Source: Clostridia bacterium (GTDB lineage: Bacteria > Bacillota > Clostridia > Christensenellales > Aristaeellaceae). Taken from it: DNA of 64,000 nucleotides. The notes under the pieces were generated by a model. It had not been told where the DNA came from. It searched no databases and saw only the letters and a list, made by a program, of their open reading frames with translations. Made by a program: the position numbers and the translations under genes. Location of the stretch: assembly GCA_017938795.1 (NCBI GenBank), contig JAGBAV010000012.1, positions 1-64,000 on the forward strand, read 5' to 3'. Below are positions 1 through 8,806 of the stretch, in pieces; the first letter of the stretch is position 1; each line of letters begins with the position of its first letter.

Positions 1-705
1 CGTCAGCGCGTTGCGCTCGGCCGCGCCATCGTCCGTGACCCGAAGGTCTTCCTCTTAGACGAGCCGCTGTCCAACCTCGACGCCAAGCTGCGCGTTCAGA
101 TGCGTACCGAGATCACCAAGCTGCATCAGCGCCTGCAGACGACCTTCATCTACGTTACTCATGACCAGACCGAGGCCATGACCATGGCTTCCCGCATCGT
201 CGTCATGAAGGATGGCTTCATCCAGCAGGTCGACACCCCGCAGAACCTGTACGACTATCCGACCAACCTGTTCGTCGGCTCCTTCATCGGCAGCCCGCAG
301 ATGAACTTCTTCAACGCGAAGCTCGTCAAGCGCAACGACGGCGTCTGGGCTGAGTTCGGCACCAACGCTGTGAAGGTTCCGGATGCGAAGGTTCGCAAGT
401 TGGTTGACGAGTCCTACATCGGCAAGGAAGTCGTCATGGGTATCCGTCCGGAGAACGTCCACGACGAAGAGCGCTTCATCGCTGAGGCTGACGGCAACCT
501 CGTCGACGCTCACGTCGAAGTCGTCGAGCTCATGGGCTCCGAAACCTACCTCTACCTCAAGGTCACCGGTAAGGACGGCAACGTCGTCGCCCGCGTCGAT
601 CCGCGCAGCACTTCCCGCACCGGCAACACCGTCAAGGTTGCCTTCGAGACCAGCCGTCTCCACTTCTTCGATAAGGACAGCGAGAAGAGCATCCTGAATC
701 GTTGA
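1..705 (+). CDS. Sugar-type ABC transporter ATP-binding protein (C-terminal part)
   Basis: The gene begins before the window; 234 residues are visible. The reading frame opens inside the ABC signature ([10 protein letters not shown]), followed by Walker B and D-loop ([13 protein letters not shown], residues ~18-30) and the H-loop ([11 protein letters not shown], ~51-61). The rest is a TOBE/OB-type regulatory domain with the GIRPENV motif that is typical of the MalK/UgpC/MsmX family. These ATPases energise binding-protein-dependent uptake of oligosaccharides or glycerol phosphate on the inner face of the membrane. The substrate cannot be told from this fragment, because one such ATPase often serves several importers. 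A strong terminator follows directly, so this is the last gene of its transcript. Confidence 0.9.
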   Translation, partial: RQRVALGRAIVRDPKVFLLDEPLSNLDAKLRVQMRTEITKLHQRLQTTFIYVTHDQTEAMTMASRIVVMKDGFIQQVDTPQNLYDYPTNLFVGSFIGSPQMNFFNAKLVKRNDGVWAEFGTNAVKVPDAKVRKLVDESYIGKEVVMGIRPENVHDEERFIAEADGNLVDAHVEVVELMGSETYLYLKVTGKDGNVVARVDPRSTSRTGNTVKVAFETSRLHFFDKDSEKSILNR

Positions 706-723
706 TTGATCCCCTGAGTTTTG

Positions 724-756
724 ACCGCCTGTACCGCAAGGTACAGGCGGTTTTTT
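724..756 (+). terminator. Rho-independent terminator after the ABC ATPase gene
   Basis: A perfect 12-bp stem (724-735 with 740-751) with a GCAA tetraloop is followed by a run of six T. It lies 18 bases after the stop codon. Confidence 0.95.
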
Positions 757-1021
757 GATTCAATACAGGTCATACAGTAAGCATTGCCGCTGCACAGCAA
801 TACGGAAGAATGAAAAGCGGATCTGAAACGGAGCAGATGCCTGCCGGTTTTCCTGCCCGCGCTGCTGCTTTGGCAGACGGAATGATAGCATTGGGGGAAG
901 CAGGCGAACCTGAATTGAATAATTGGATTTCGCAAAGTTTCGCAGATGGATATTCTTTGTGTAATTCGCATAAATTGGCGGTATATTATGCCAAAAACAC
1001 GGAGATATTTTTTAAAGCATA
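757..1021. other. Intergenic region with no recognisable gene
   Basis: This stretch is visibly more AT-rich than its surroundings and holds no ORF with a ribosome binding site. A 79-codon open frame at 810-1049 has no Shine-Dalgarno sequence and a composition unlike the neighbours, so I do not call it a gene. An imperfect dyad TTGGC-N10-GCCAA lies near 975-995, upstream of the promoter of the regulator gene; it could be an operator, but nothing proves this. Confidence 0.5.
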
Positions 1022-1050
1022 TGGATTTTTGGAGAATATTAAGGTATAAT
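1021..1050 (+). promoter_or_regulatory. Probable sigma-A promoter of the CdaR-type regulator
   Basis: A perfect -10 hexamer TATAAT lies at 1045-1050, 47 bases before the start codon. The -35 region (TGGATT, 1022-1027, spacer 17) is a poor match, as expected for a promoter that needs an activator or is weakly expressed. Confidence 0.6.
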
Positions 1051-1097
1051 GTGTTCGTATCTGTGAGCTAAGCAACGTTCTCGAAAGGAGAATGAAG

Positions 1098-2168
1098 ATG
1101 ATACCTGAAAAGCGTTTTCTGAATCAGATCCAGCAGGTTCTGGCAAGGCTGATGCAGCCGCTCTGGCTGCTCGATACTGAGGGTACTGTCCTCCTGCCGG
1201 AGGAGAACCGCAGCAAGGTCAATCTCCCTGAGTTTATGGAGCCCGGCATGCCCGTCGCTTTCGAGGGAAAGACCTTCCTGATGATCGGCATCACGCCAGA
1301 ATTGATTCTCTGCGCGGATGCCCAGGGCGTCGCCACGCATGACTGCATCGTGCTGGCCGGCGCGATGGTTCAGTCCATGGGCCGTGGCGAGGCTCCGATC
1401 CAGAGCCGCTATGACGTTTACAGGCGCGTGCTTCGCGAGGAGCTCACCGGCTCCGAGCTGGAGGCGCTTGCGCATGAGCATCAGATCGAGATCGATCGCG
1501 AGCGCTGTGTGATGACCTTCCAGATCCTTCAGACGGAGACAGAGACGGCCTTCAATATGCTCGAGGAGATCGTTCCGCGCGGGAACGGCGACCTCCTTGT
1601 CGAGATGGATCGCCATACCGTCGTCTTCCTCAAGAGCATGGAGAATGTCGAGTCCTTTGATGAGCTTTACCAGCTTGCCGAGGCGATTGAGCAGACGCTC
1701 CTTGACGAAGCGGGCAAGAGCTGCGTCGTGGGCATTGGCGAACCGAAGAAGTCCTTCCCGGAGATCGGCGAGAGCTATCGCGAGTCCCGCCGTGCGGTTG
1801 AGGTTGGCCGCATCTTCCTGATGGATCAGCATATCTACGTGTATCGCAGCCTTGTCCTTGAGCGCTTCCTGATGGATATTCCGCGCGAGATGGGCACCCG
1901 TTATCACGGCATTCTCTTCAACAGGAAGACTGCCAGGCTGTTCAATGACGAGATGCTCCATACCATTGAGATGTTCTTTGCGAAGGATCTCAATCTCTCT
2001 GACACCGCGAGGCAGCTGTACATCCACCGCAATACGCTCGTGTATCGTCTTGACAAGGTGCAGCGTCAGACCGGCCTGGATCTGCGCAAGTTCGACGATG
2101 CGGTGACGTTCAAGATGATGATGCTTCTTGGCAAGAGCGGCAAGGATAAGCCGCGTCCCGTTTATTAA
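1098..2168 (+). CDS. CdaR/PucR-family transcriptional regulator
   Basis: This 356-residue protein ends in a PucR-type helix-turn-helix (NLSDTARQLYIHRNTLVYRL, followed by a hydrophobic stretch), the hallmark of CdaR/PucR regulators of sugar-diacid or purine catabolism. The middle part resembles the degenerate GGDEF-like domain of that family. The N-terminal ~110 residues are probably the ligand-sensing domain; I do not recognise the ligand. The frame could open at ATG 1092, but AGGAG at 1086-1090 leaves only one base there and seven before ATG 1098, so 1098 is chosen. The gene is monocistronic, between its own promoter and a terminator. Its target may be the transporter upstream, which is inference from proximity only. 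Confidence 0.85.
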   Translation: MIPEKRFLNQIQQVLARLMQPLWLLDTEGTVLLPEENRSKVNLPEFMEPGMPVAFEGKTFLMIGITPELILCADAQGVATHDCIVLAGAMVQSMGRGEAPIQSRYDVYRRVLREELTGSELEALAHEHQIEIDRERCVMTFQILQTETETAFNMLEEIVPRGNGDLLVEMDRHTVVFLKSMENVESFDELYQLAEAIEQTLLDEAGKSCVVGIGEPKKSFPEIGESYRESRRAVEVGRIFLMDQHIYVYRSLVLERFLMDIPREMGTRYHGILFNRKTARLFNDEMLHTIEMFFAKDLNLSDTARQLYIHRNTLVYRLDKVQRQTGLDLRKFDDAVTFKMMMLLGKSGKDKPRPVY

Positions 2169-2180
2169 TCCATTTACAAA

Positions 2181-2210
2181 AGCCGGCCTGCAGTGATAGG
2201 TCGGCTATTT
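2181..2210 (+). terminator. Rho-independent terminator after the regulator gene
   Basis: A 9-bp stem with one G-U pair (2181-2189 with 2198-2206) is followed by ATTTT. It lies 12 bases after the stop codon. Confidence 0.75.
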
Positions 2211-2229
2211 TCATATGAGGTGAGCGTTG

Positions 2230-3456
2230 ATGAAGCATATCCGTCTGTTTTCTCTGACCGTGCTGGTTCTTGTGCTGATGAGCATGCTGATGGGCACGGC
2301 TGCCGCATCGTCCATGCCGAGCTTCTGGCAGGGGGATGACGATGCGACTGTCACAATCCCGCGGGAGGAGTATGAAAGCCTGCTGAAATACCAGAAGCTT
2401 GAAATCCTCCATGAACTGCTGGATATCTATTATTATGAGGAGCTCGATGATGAGGCACTCCTTGACGGCGCTGCGGCCGGTCTGATGCAGGGCGTCGGCG
2501 ATCTGTATACCTTCTACTATACCAAGGAGGATATGGAGGCATTCAATGAGGAATCCGAGGGCGAGTATGCAGGCATTGGCTGCCAGTTGATTGCAGATCC
2601 GACGGACGAGGCGATCACGGTCACGCGCGTGTTCAAGGGCAGCCCCGCAGAGGAAGCCGGCGTGCGCGCGGGTGATAAGATCGTCTATGTCAATGACGTT
2701 TATTGCTCCGCGTATGAGATGGATGACGCTGTTGACGTCATGCGCGGCGAGCCGGGTACGTCGGTGAAGATCACCGTTGTGCGCGGGCTGGAGACGATGG
2801 ATTTTGATGTTGAGCGCAAGATCATCAATATCAACTATGTCGAGCACAGGATTCTTGACGGCAACATCGGCTATGTGATGGTGTATGATTTCCTTGGCGA
2901 TGCCTATGACGGCTTTGCGCGTGCGGTGGAGGAGTTCAAGGCAGCGAATGTTTCCGGCATGATCATCGACCTGCGCAATAACGGCGGCGGCTTCCTGTCG
3001 GCGAGCGTCGATATGGCTGATCTGATTCTGCCGGAGGGCACGGTCGTCAGTACGAAGGACAACACCGGCTATGAGGAGAAGCTGACCATCGACGGTGAGT
3101 ATTACGATGTGCCGATGGTCGTTCTGGTCAACGGATATTCCGCCAGCGCATCTGAGATCCTCACCGGCGCGATCCGCGATTATGACGCGGGTGTTATCGT
3201 CGGTACGAAGACCTTTGGCAAGGGCATTGTGCAGACCGTGATTGAATTCCCGGACGGAACCGGCGCGCAGATCACCATTGCCAGATACTATACGCCCAGC
3301 GGTGAGTGCATCCACGAGGTGGGGATTGAGCCGGATGTGGTTGTCGAGCTTGACGAAGAGGCTGTGACGCTCTACGGCATTAATAACCTGCCGCTTGAGC
3401 ATGATGCGCAGCTGCAGAAGGCGATTGAACTGCTGACAACCGGTCAGGTACAGTAA
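2230..3456 (+). CDS. S41-family carboxy-terminal processing protease (CtpA/CtpB type)
   Basis: The 408-residue exported serine protease has a signal peptide or membrane anchor (~1-26), a PDZ domain (~115-200, with GSPAEEAGVRAGDKIVYVND) and an S41 catalytic core. The Ser-Lys dyad is visible: Ser306 in the SASASE motif, Lys331 and Gln335 in GTKTFGKGIVQ, with the same 25-residue spacing known from CtpB. Such proteases trim C termini of exported or membrane proteins; in spore formers CtpB acts in sigma-K signalling, but a general role is equally possible. A TTG at 2227 precedes ATG 2230; the latter is better spaced from GAGG at 2217-2220. Confidence 0.93.
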   Translation: MKHIRLFSLTVLVLVLMSMLMGTAAASSMPSFWQGDDDATVTIPREEYESLLKYQKLEILHELLDIYYYEELDDEALLDGAAAGLMQGVGDLYTFYYTKEDMEAFNEESEGEYAGIGCQLIADPTDEAITVTRVFKGSPAEEAGVRAGDKIVYVNDVYCSAYEMDDAVDVMRGEPGTSVKITVVRGLETMDFDVERKIININYVEHRILDGNIGYVMVYDFLGDAYDGFARAVEEFKAANVSGMIIDLRNNGGGFLSASVDMADLILPEGTVVSTKDNTGYEEKLTIDGEYYDVPMVVLVNGYSASASEILTGAIRDYDAGVIVGTKTFGKGIVQTVIEFPDGTGAQITIARYYTPSGECIHEVGIEPDVVVELDEEAVTLYGINNLPLEHDAQLQKAIELLTTGQVQ

Positions 3457-3463
3457 GAGTGAC

Positions 3464-3490
3464 AGGCTCCGCAATGCGCGGAGCCTTTTT
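3464..3490 (+). terminator. Rho-independent terminator after the S41 protease gene
   Basis: A perfect 9-bp stem (3464-3472 with 3478-3486) with a 5-base loop is followed by a T-run. Confidence 0.92.
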
Positions 3491-3536
3491 CTATGCTCAA
3501 GAAGGACGGCGATCGGAAAATGCGGATAAATGACAG

Positions 3537-3565
3537 TTTTCTGTGCGTATGTTTTATGGTATAAT
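3537..3565 (+). promoter_or_regulatory. Probable promoter of the polysaccharide cluster (extended -10)
   Basis: TATAAT at 3560-3565 is preceded by TG at 3557-3558, giving an extended -10 element. The -35 position (TTTTCT, 3537-3542) is weak. It lies 53 bases before the first glycosyltransferase start, just after the terminator of the previous gene. Confidence 0.7.
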
Positions 3566-3618
3566 CAAAATGTATGCGAATGCTTATGTGAGAATGACTG
3601 TCAGGAGGAGTACTGCCT

Positions 3619-4665
3619 ATGTGCAAAGTCAGCGTGATCGTGCCTGTCTATCAGGTGGAGGCGTATCTGCCGCGATGCATCGACAGCATTCTTGCACAGT
3701 CCTTTCAGGATTATGAGCTGATCCTGGTCAATGACGGCACGAAGGATGGCTGCCCGGCGATCATGGACGCCTATGCTGCGCGGGATGGAAGGATCCGTCA
3801 GGTGCACAAGGAGAATGGGGGCCTGTCCTCGGCAAGAAATGCCGGGCTTGATATCGCCTGCGGAGAGTATATCGCGTTTGTGGATTCGGACGACTATATC
3901 GCGCCGGATCTGCTGGAGGACGCCGTTGCTGCTGCGGAGCAGACAGGCGCCGAGCAGGTGCTCTGGAATTACCGATATGTGGATGACCGGGGGGAATATG
4001 ATGCCCGTCTGAGCTTTGAGGACGAGGTGATCGATGTGGAACGGCTTGGCCTCGCGGCTTATTTCTATCAGTACTGGATGCCGTATCGCCATGGACAGGA
4101 GGCGTGGAGCAAGCTTTACCGCCGCAGCATCATCGAGGAGAACGGCCTGCGCTTTGCGCCGAATAAGGAGATCTTTGCGGAGGACACGCTGTTTTCTGCG
4201 ATGTACCTGATGCATACGCACAGGATTGCAGCGCTGAGCAAGCCTTATGTGTATTATTATCAGCGCGGTGATTCGCTGATGGGGATGAAGAAGCCTGCGC
4301 TTGCACGCCGGCTGATGAATCTGGGCATCCGTCTTTTTGAGTATGCGCAGGCATGCGGCAAAGGGGACGAGCTGTATGCTGTTCTGCCTGTGCTGTGCTA
4401 TGACAAGCTCATCTGCAAGGGGATCCGGCTGGATCCTGATGCGGAGGATGTTGTCGCTGCGATGCAGGATATGCAGGGGCATCCTGTGATGCGCACGCTG
4501 CTGCGCAGGCTGCTCGGCGTGCGCCCGCTGCTGGCCTATACGATCCGCACGGGCAAGGGCATCCGCACGCAGCTGCGTGGGCGTTTGTTTGCGTGGCGCT
4601 GGCTCCGGGGCGACGTCCGCGGGGCGATGGCGCTTGTTCAGGGACGGGAGGATGCGGCTAAATGA
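3619..4665 (+). CDS. Family 2 glycosyltransferase 1 of the cluster
   Basis: This 348-residue GT-A fold enzyme has the family-2 opening (VSVIVPVYQVEAYLPRCIDS), the nucleotide-binding VNDGTKDG segment and a DxD-like FVDSDD near residue 91. It would transfer a sugar from a nucleotide-sugar donor onto a growing surface glycan on the cytoplasmic side of the membrane; donor and acceptor cannot be told. AGGAGGAG lies 8 bases before the start. It is the first of four related genes and overlaps the next by ATGA. No transmembrane segment is evident, so it probably acts as a peripheral enzyme. Confidence 0.92.
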   Translation: MCKVSVIVPVYQVEAYLPRCIDSILAQSFQDYELILVNDGTKDGCPAIMDAYAARDGRIRQVHKENGGLSSARNAGLDIACGEYIAFVDSDDYIAPDLLEDAVAAAEQTGAEQVLWNYRYVDDRGEYDARLSFEDEVIDVERLGLAAYFYQYWMPYRHGQEAWSKLYRRSIIEENGLRFAPNKEIFAEDTLFSAMYLMHTHRIAALSKPYVYYYQRGDSLMGMKKPALARRLMNLGIRLFEYAQACGKGDELYAVLPVLCYDKLICKGIRLDPDAEDVVAAMQDMQGHPVMRTLLRRLLGVRPLLAYTIRTGKGIRTQLRGRLFAWRWLRGDVRGAMALVQGREDAAK

Positions 4666-5681
4666 CGATCAGCGTGATCATCCCGTGCTATAATGCTGCG
4701 GCATATCTGGAGGACTGCCTTCGCGCTGTGCTTGCGCAGAGCATGCGCGATTTCGAGGTGATCGTGATCGACGACGGGTCGAAGGATGATACGCTTGCGA
4801 TTGCGCAGCGGATGGCACGGGAGGACAGCCGCATCCGCGTGTTGTCTCAGGCCAATGCAGGCGTCAGCGCAGCGAGAAATCTGGGCCTTGAGCATGCGCT
4901 GGGCGAGTATGTGACATTTGTCGATGGCGACGACCTGATTACAGAGGATGCATTTGAGCGGATGCTCGCTGCAGCGCAGGGAGCAGACATGGTGGTCTGT
5001 GCGCATGAAACATTCAGCGATGACGGAAAGCGGGAGGTCTTCTGGCCGGAGACCCGATGGATGGATCTGACTGGCGAGGCGCAGAAGCGCGCCGCTGCAC
5101 TGCGGCTGATTGAAGGAGACAGCATCCTTAATATCATGTGCAATAAGCTGCACAGACGGGAAGTGCTTGAACGCGAAGGTATCCGTCTGCAAAAGGGGTT
5201 GAAGATCGCGGAGGATGCGCTCTTTAATCTGGAGGCGGTGCTGGCAGGGCGCGGGATTGCCTATGTCAATCATGTGACCTACCGCTACAGGATGCATGCG
5301 CAGTCGGCGATGCACAGGACGGATGGGAGCACATTCGATGTGCATACCCCATGGTTTGCCGCCATGCGCAGCATGCTTGAGCGGCGCGGCTGCATGGAGG
5401 CGTACTATACCGCGTATCTGGATACCATCGTGCTGCGATTGTATAAGGACGGCGGTCTGCCCGGCGTCCTCAGGAATTTCGGCGCAAAGGCGAAGCCTCT
5501 GCTGCCGGACGCAGACCTGAAGACAGAGCGGATGAGCGCGGGGGCGAGGCTGCTGCGCGCGCTGGTGGGCGCCGGGATGTACCCGGTAGTCTACCCGGCG
5601 ATCTGGCTCATACAGGTGATGAAGCGAAAGGCGCTGGCTGCACGTTGCAGGCTGCGCAGGGATAAGGAGATGCCGCGATGA
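4662..5681 (+). CDS. Family 2 glycosyltransferase 2 of the cluster
   Basis: The 339-residue protein repeats the GT2 pattern: ISVIIPCYNAAAYLEDCLRA at the start, IDDGSKDDT, and FVDGDD as the DxD-like metal site near residue 91. Its C-terminal ~50 residues contain a hydrophobic stretch (ALVGAGMYPVVYPAIWLIQV) that may dip into the membrane. Its start overlaps the previous stop (ATGA) and its stop overlaps the next start in the same way, so the four transferases are translationally coupled. Donor sugar unknown. Confidence 0.92.
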   Translation: MTISVIIPCYNAAAYLEDCLRAVLAQSMRDFEVIVIDDGSKDDTLAIAQRMAREDSRIRVLSQANAGVSAARNLGLEHALGEYVTFVDGDDLITEDAFERMLAAAQGADMVVCAHETFSDDGKREVFWPETRWMDLTGEAQKRAAALRLIEGDSILNIMCNKLHRREVLEREGIRLQKGLKIAEDALFNLEAVLAGRGIAYVNHVTYRYRMHAQSAMHRTDGSTFDVHTPWFAAMRSMLERRGCMEAYYTAYLDTIVLRLYKDGGLPGVLRNFGAKAKPLLPDADLKTERMSAGARLLRALVGAGMYPVVYPAIWLIQVMKRKALAARCRLRRDKEMPR

Positions 5682-6610
5682 ATAAACCGCTGATCAGCGT
5701 GATCATGCCCTGCTATCAGAATGCGCAGTCTCTTGCGGCTTCTGTGCGCAGCGTGCAGGCGCAGACGGAGCCCCGCTGGGAGCTGATCGCTGTGAACGAC
5801 GGATCAACGGATGATACCGGGGCCGTGCTGGAGCAGCTTGCGGGCGGCGAGCCGCGTATGCGCGTGATCACGCAGGAGAACGGCGGCGTCTCGCGCGCCC
5901 GCAATGCGGGTATTGCCGCCGCGAAGGGCGAATGGCTGTTCTTTCTGGATGCAGATGATCTGCTGACGGAGGATGCGCTTGCGCATCTGCTCTCGATGAC
6001 CGGCGACGGGATGGATATCGTCTGCGCTGCGTATGCCATGCGGTATATCGACGAGGGCGGCCGGGAAGAGATCCATACCTGCGCAGACGGAGATCTGATT
6101 TCCATACTGGAGAGCCTGATCCGCGGTGACAGCGCGCTCAACAGCATGTGCGCAAGGCTGTACCGAGCGGAAATGATCCGGGAGCATCGGATTCTGACGC
6201 CGCCGGGCGTGCGCGTGGGCGAGGATGTGCTGTTTAATCTTGATGCCTTCCGCGCGGCGAGGGCGTGGCGTATCAGCGATCAGGTAATCTATATCTATGA
6301 GTTTGGCGGGGATTCCGCGATGACCCGGGCAAGAACGGATCGGTACCTGCGAAGCAAGGATATGCTGGAGGGGATCGGGCGTTTCCTTGATGAAAGCGGG
6401 CTGCAGACGCAGCTCTTCCGCGCGCATATTGACGTCTATCTGAGGACGCTGCGCGTGGATCGCGGTCGTTTCCGCGCTGCGCTGGCGTTTGACCGCTGCA
6501 TTGTACGGCGGATCTGCAGAGGCGTTGACTTTGGCGCGCTCTGCGCCAAGCAAAAGATCTATTATGCAGCGCTGACGCTGCTGCCATTCTCAAGCATAAT
6601 GCTGCCGTGA
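5678..6610 (+). CDS. Family 2 glycosyltransferase 3 of the cluster
   Basis: The 310-residue GT2 enzyme starts with ISVIMPCYQNAQSLAASVRS and carries VNDGSTDDT and FLDADD in the positions expected for nucleotide-sugar and metal binding. Its C terminus is shorter than in its paralogues and ends with a hydrophobic stretch. Its start overlaps the preceding stop codon by four bases. The gap to the next transferase is about 30 bases, the only non-overlapping junction among the four. Confidence 0.92.
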   Translation: MNKPLISVIMPCYQNAQSLAASVRSVQAQTEPRWELIAVNDGSTDDTGAVLEQLAGGEPRMRVITQENGGVSRARNAGIAAAKGEWLFFLDADDLLTEDALAHLLSMTGDGMDIVCAAYAMRYIDEGGREEIHTCADGDLISILESLIRGDSALNSMCARLYRAEMIREHRILTPPGVRVGEDVLFNLDAFRAARAWRISDQVIYIYEFGGDSAMTRARTDRYLRSKDMLEGIGRFLDESGLQTQLFRAHIDVYLRTLRVDRGRFRAALAFDRCIVRRICRGVDFGALCAKQKIYYAALTLLPFSSIMLP

Positions 6611-6641
6611 ACAATGGGTCATGGCATGGGAGGAACTGCGA

Positions 6642-7625
6642 ATGACGGAACGGGTCGATATCAGCGTGATTGTGCCCTGCTACAATGCGCATCGCTACCT
6701 GAACGTGTGTCTGGAGAGCCTGCGCGCGCAGAAGCAGCCGCAGATTGAGATGATCCTGATCGATGACGGATCGACGGATTCGACCGGCGCGATGCTGGAT
6801 GCCTTTGCGCTGGCTGAGCCGAGGGCGCGGGTCATCCATACGCCGAACGGCGGTGTGTCTGCTGCGCGCAATCGCGGTATCGCACTGGCGACGGGGCGGT
6901 ATCTCGCTTTCATGGACGCGGATGATGCGCTGGAGGAGGATGGGCTCTTCCTGCTGTATCAGGCGGCTGTGCACAGCGGCGCGCAGATTGTCTCTGCCAA
7001 TCACACGCTCTTTGATATGGAGAAGGGATGCCGTGTGCCTGTGATGACGGAGCCTGTTGTCCAGCAGCCGCTGGAGATTGTGCGCGAGATCATTCATATG
7101 CACAGGATCTATAATAATCTGTGGAACAAGCTGTATGTGCGCGAGCTGTTTGAAGGCGGCCTTTCGCTGGACGAGGGGGTGCGCATCGGCGAGGATGCGC
7201 TGATGAATCTGCAGCTCTATCTGCGCGCGAAGAAAGTGCATCATCTGTCCGAGGCGACCTATGTCTACCGGGTTCACGGGCAGTCTGCGATGGCGACCAT
7301 TAAGGGTCATTGTCAGGCGCATCTGCCGATGCTGCGGGCGATGGATCGGATTCTCCGCAACGCCGGCGTCAAGGAGCTCTTTTTCCGGGATTATCTGCAG
7401 AGCAGCGTATGGATTTTTGAAAAGGAGTCCGGTATCCTTGCCAGCATGAAGCGCTTTAATGGAGAGATCCGGCCGTATGTCATTGGCGGGATCATCGAGA
7501 GCCGGATTGCGAAGCAGGATGAGCGGCTGTATGCGCTGGTGAAGAGGGGGCTGTTCCCGGCGTTCTATCTGCTCATGCGCATCAGGGAAAAACTGATCGG
7601 TAAGAAATGGGGGATCAGAAGATGA
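6642..7625 (+). CDS. Family 2 glycosyltransferase 4 of the cluster
   Basis: The 327-residue GT2 enzyme has ISVIVPCYNAHRYLNVCLES near its start, IDDGSTDST, and FMDADD as the metal site. An in-frame ATG lies at 6621, but GGGAGGA at 6628-6634 is well spaced only for ATG 6642, which also gives the N terminus normal for the family. It is most like transferase 3 in its middle section (IGEDALMNLQLY versus VGEDVLFNLDAF), suggesting the set grew by tandem duplication. Confidence 0.92.
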   Translation: MTERVDISVIVPCYNAHRYLNVCLESLRAQKQPQIEMILIDDGSTDSTGAMLDAFALAEPRARVIHTPNGGVSAARNRGIALATGRYLAFMDADDALEEDGLFLLYQAAVHSGAQIVSANHTLFDMEKGCRVPVMTEPVVQQPLEIVREIIHMHRIYNNLWNKLYVRELFEGGLSLDEGVRIGEDALMNLQLYLRAKKVHHLSEATYVYRVHGQSAMATIKGHCQAHLPMLRAMDRILRNAGVKELFFRDYLQSSVWIFEKESGILASMKRFNGEIRPYVIGGIIESRIAKQDERLYALVKRGLFPAFYLLMRIREKLIGKKWGIRR

Positions 7626-8806
7626 GTATTCTGCTCTATAACCATGGCGGCTGTGAAAACAGGGGCTGTGAGGCGATTGTGCGCGCGACAAGCGAGCTTT
7701 TTCGCGCTGCTGCGGGGGAGGATGTTGTTCTCGCCTCTGCGCAGCCGGAGTATGACCGCAGCGTCGGGCTTGACGCCATCGGCAGCATCATCCCGGATAC
7801 GATCAGTCCGTACAGCATCCATCGGCTGATCAATTCCATCGGCTTCCGTCTGGGCATGCCGCGCGAGCAGGAGGTGGCGCGCCGCCATCATCCTGTGATC
7901 AGTGCAGGCAGGCGGAGCGATCTCTGCCTTTCTGTCGGCGGGGACACCTACTGCTATGGCCGTCAGGAGCATCTGCTTGTGATCAACGGGCGGCTGCGGC
8001 GTGCGGGCAAGCGCCTTGTGCTCTGGGGCTGCTCGATTAATCCGGAGCTGATTGAGGGCGAACGGCTGGAGGACCTGCGTCAGTATGATCTGATTGTTGC
8101 GCGTGAATCCATCACTGCGGCTGCGCTGCGCGATGCCGGCCTGCCCGTGCGTCAATGGTGTGATCCGGCGTTCTTCCTGCGCAGGGAGGAGCTTGCGCTG
8201 CCGGAGGGATGGAAGGAAGGCGGCACTGTCGGCCTGAATGTCAGCCCGCTTGTGCTGGGCTGCGCGAAGGACAGCCAGACTGCGTTTAATGCGTTTGTCC
8301 GCCTGATCCGCCATATCCTTGATACGAGCGAGGACAGCGTGGCGCTTGTGCCGCATGTCACATGGGCGCATGACAGCGATCTGGATGCGCTCGGGAGGCT
8401 GAAGGCGGCGTTTGATGATGAGCCGCGCGTGTTTATGCTGCCGGGCCATCTGAATGCCATGCAGCTCAAGGGATATATCTGCCGGCTGAAAGCGCTGGTG
8501 ACCGCGAGAACACATGCCTCCATCGCCGCATATTCTACCGCTGTGCCGACACTGGTTATCGGCTATTCGGTAAAAGCAAAGGGAATTGCTCGGGATCTGT
8601 TCGGTGATGAGGCAGGGCATCTGATTCCCGTGCAGGAACTGACCGGCGCGGACGAGCTGCTTGATGCCTATGATGCGCTGATGGTCCGTGCGCCGCAGGA
8701 GCGCACCTATCTGCAGGAGAGGCTTCCGGCCTACACAGCGGGCGGAGAGGCGCTGGCGCGCGACCTGCTCGCGCTCGAGCCGAAGAAGGCGGGAGGAAGG
8801 GCATGA
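7622..8806 (+). CDS. Polysaccharide pyruvyl transferase family protein
   Basis: The 394-residue protein opens with LLYNHGGCENRGCEAIVRAT and contains SVGGDTYCYG, VLWGCSINPE and a late TARTHASIAAYSTAVPTLVI segment, the pattern of the pyruvyl transferase family (CsaB/WcaK type). These enzymes move a pyruvyl group from phosphoenolpyruvate onto a sugar of a surface polymer as a ketal, adding negative charge. An upstream ATG at 7607 is in frame, but ATG 7622 forms the ATGA overlap used throughout the cluster and is correctly spaced from GGGGGA at 7609-7614. It is coupled to the iron-sulfur gene downstream. Confidence 0.88.
   Translation: MSILLYNHGGCENRGCEAIVRATSELFRAAAGEDVVLASAQPEYDRSVGLDAIGSIIPDTISPYSIHRLINSIGFRLGMPREQEVARRHHPVISAGRRSDLCLSVGGDTYCYGRQEHLLVINGRLRRAGKRLVLWGCSINPELIEGERLEDLRQYDLIVARESITAAALRDAGLPVRQWCDPAFFLRREELALPEGWKEGGTVGLNVSPLVLGCAKDSQTAFNAFVRLIRHILDTSEDSVALVPHVTWAHDSDLDALGRLKAAFDDEPRVFMLPGHLNAMQLKGYICRLKALVTARTHASIAAYSTAVPTLVIGYSVKAKGIARDLFGDEAGHLIPVQELTGADELLDAYDALMVRAPQERTYLQERLPAYTAGGEALARDLLALEPKKAGGRA

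Noticed and set aside
810..1049. 79-codon open frame between the ABC ATPase and the CdaR-type regulator
   Set aside because: There is no ribosome binding site, the composition and codon use differ from all neighbours, and its end overlaps the promoter -10 of the next gene.
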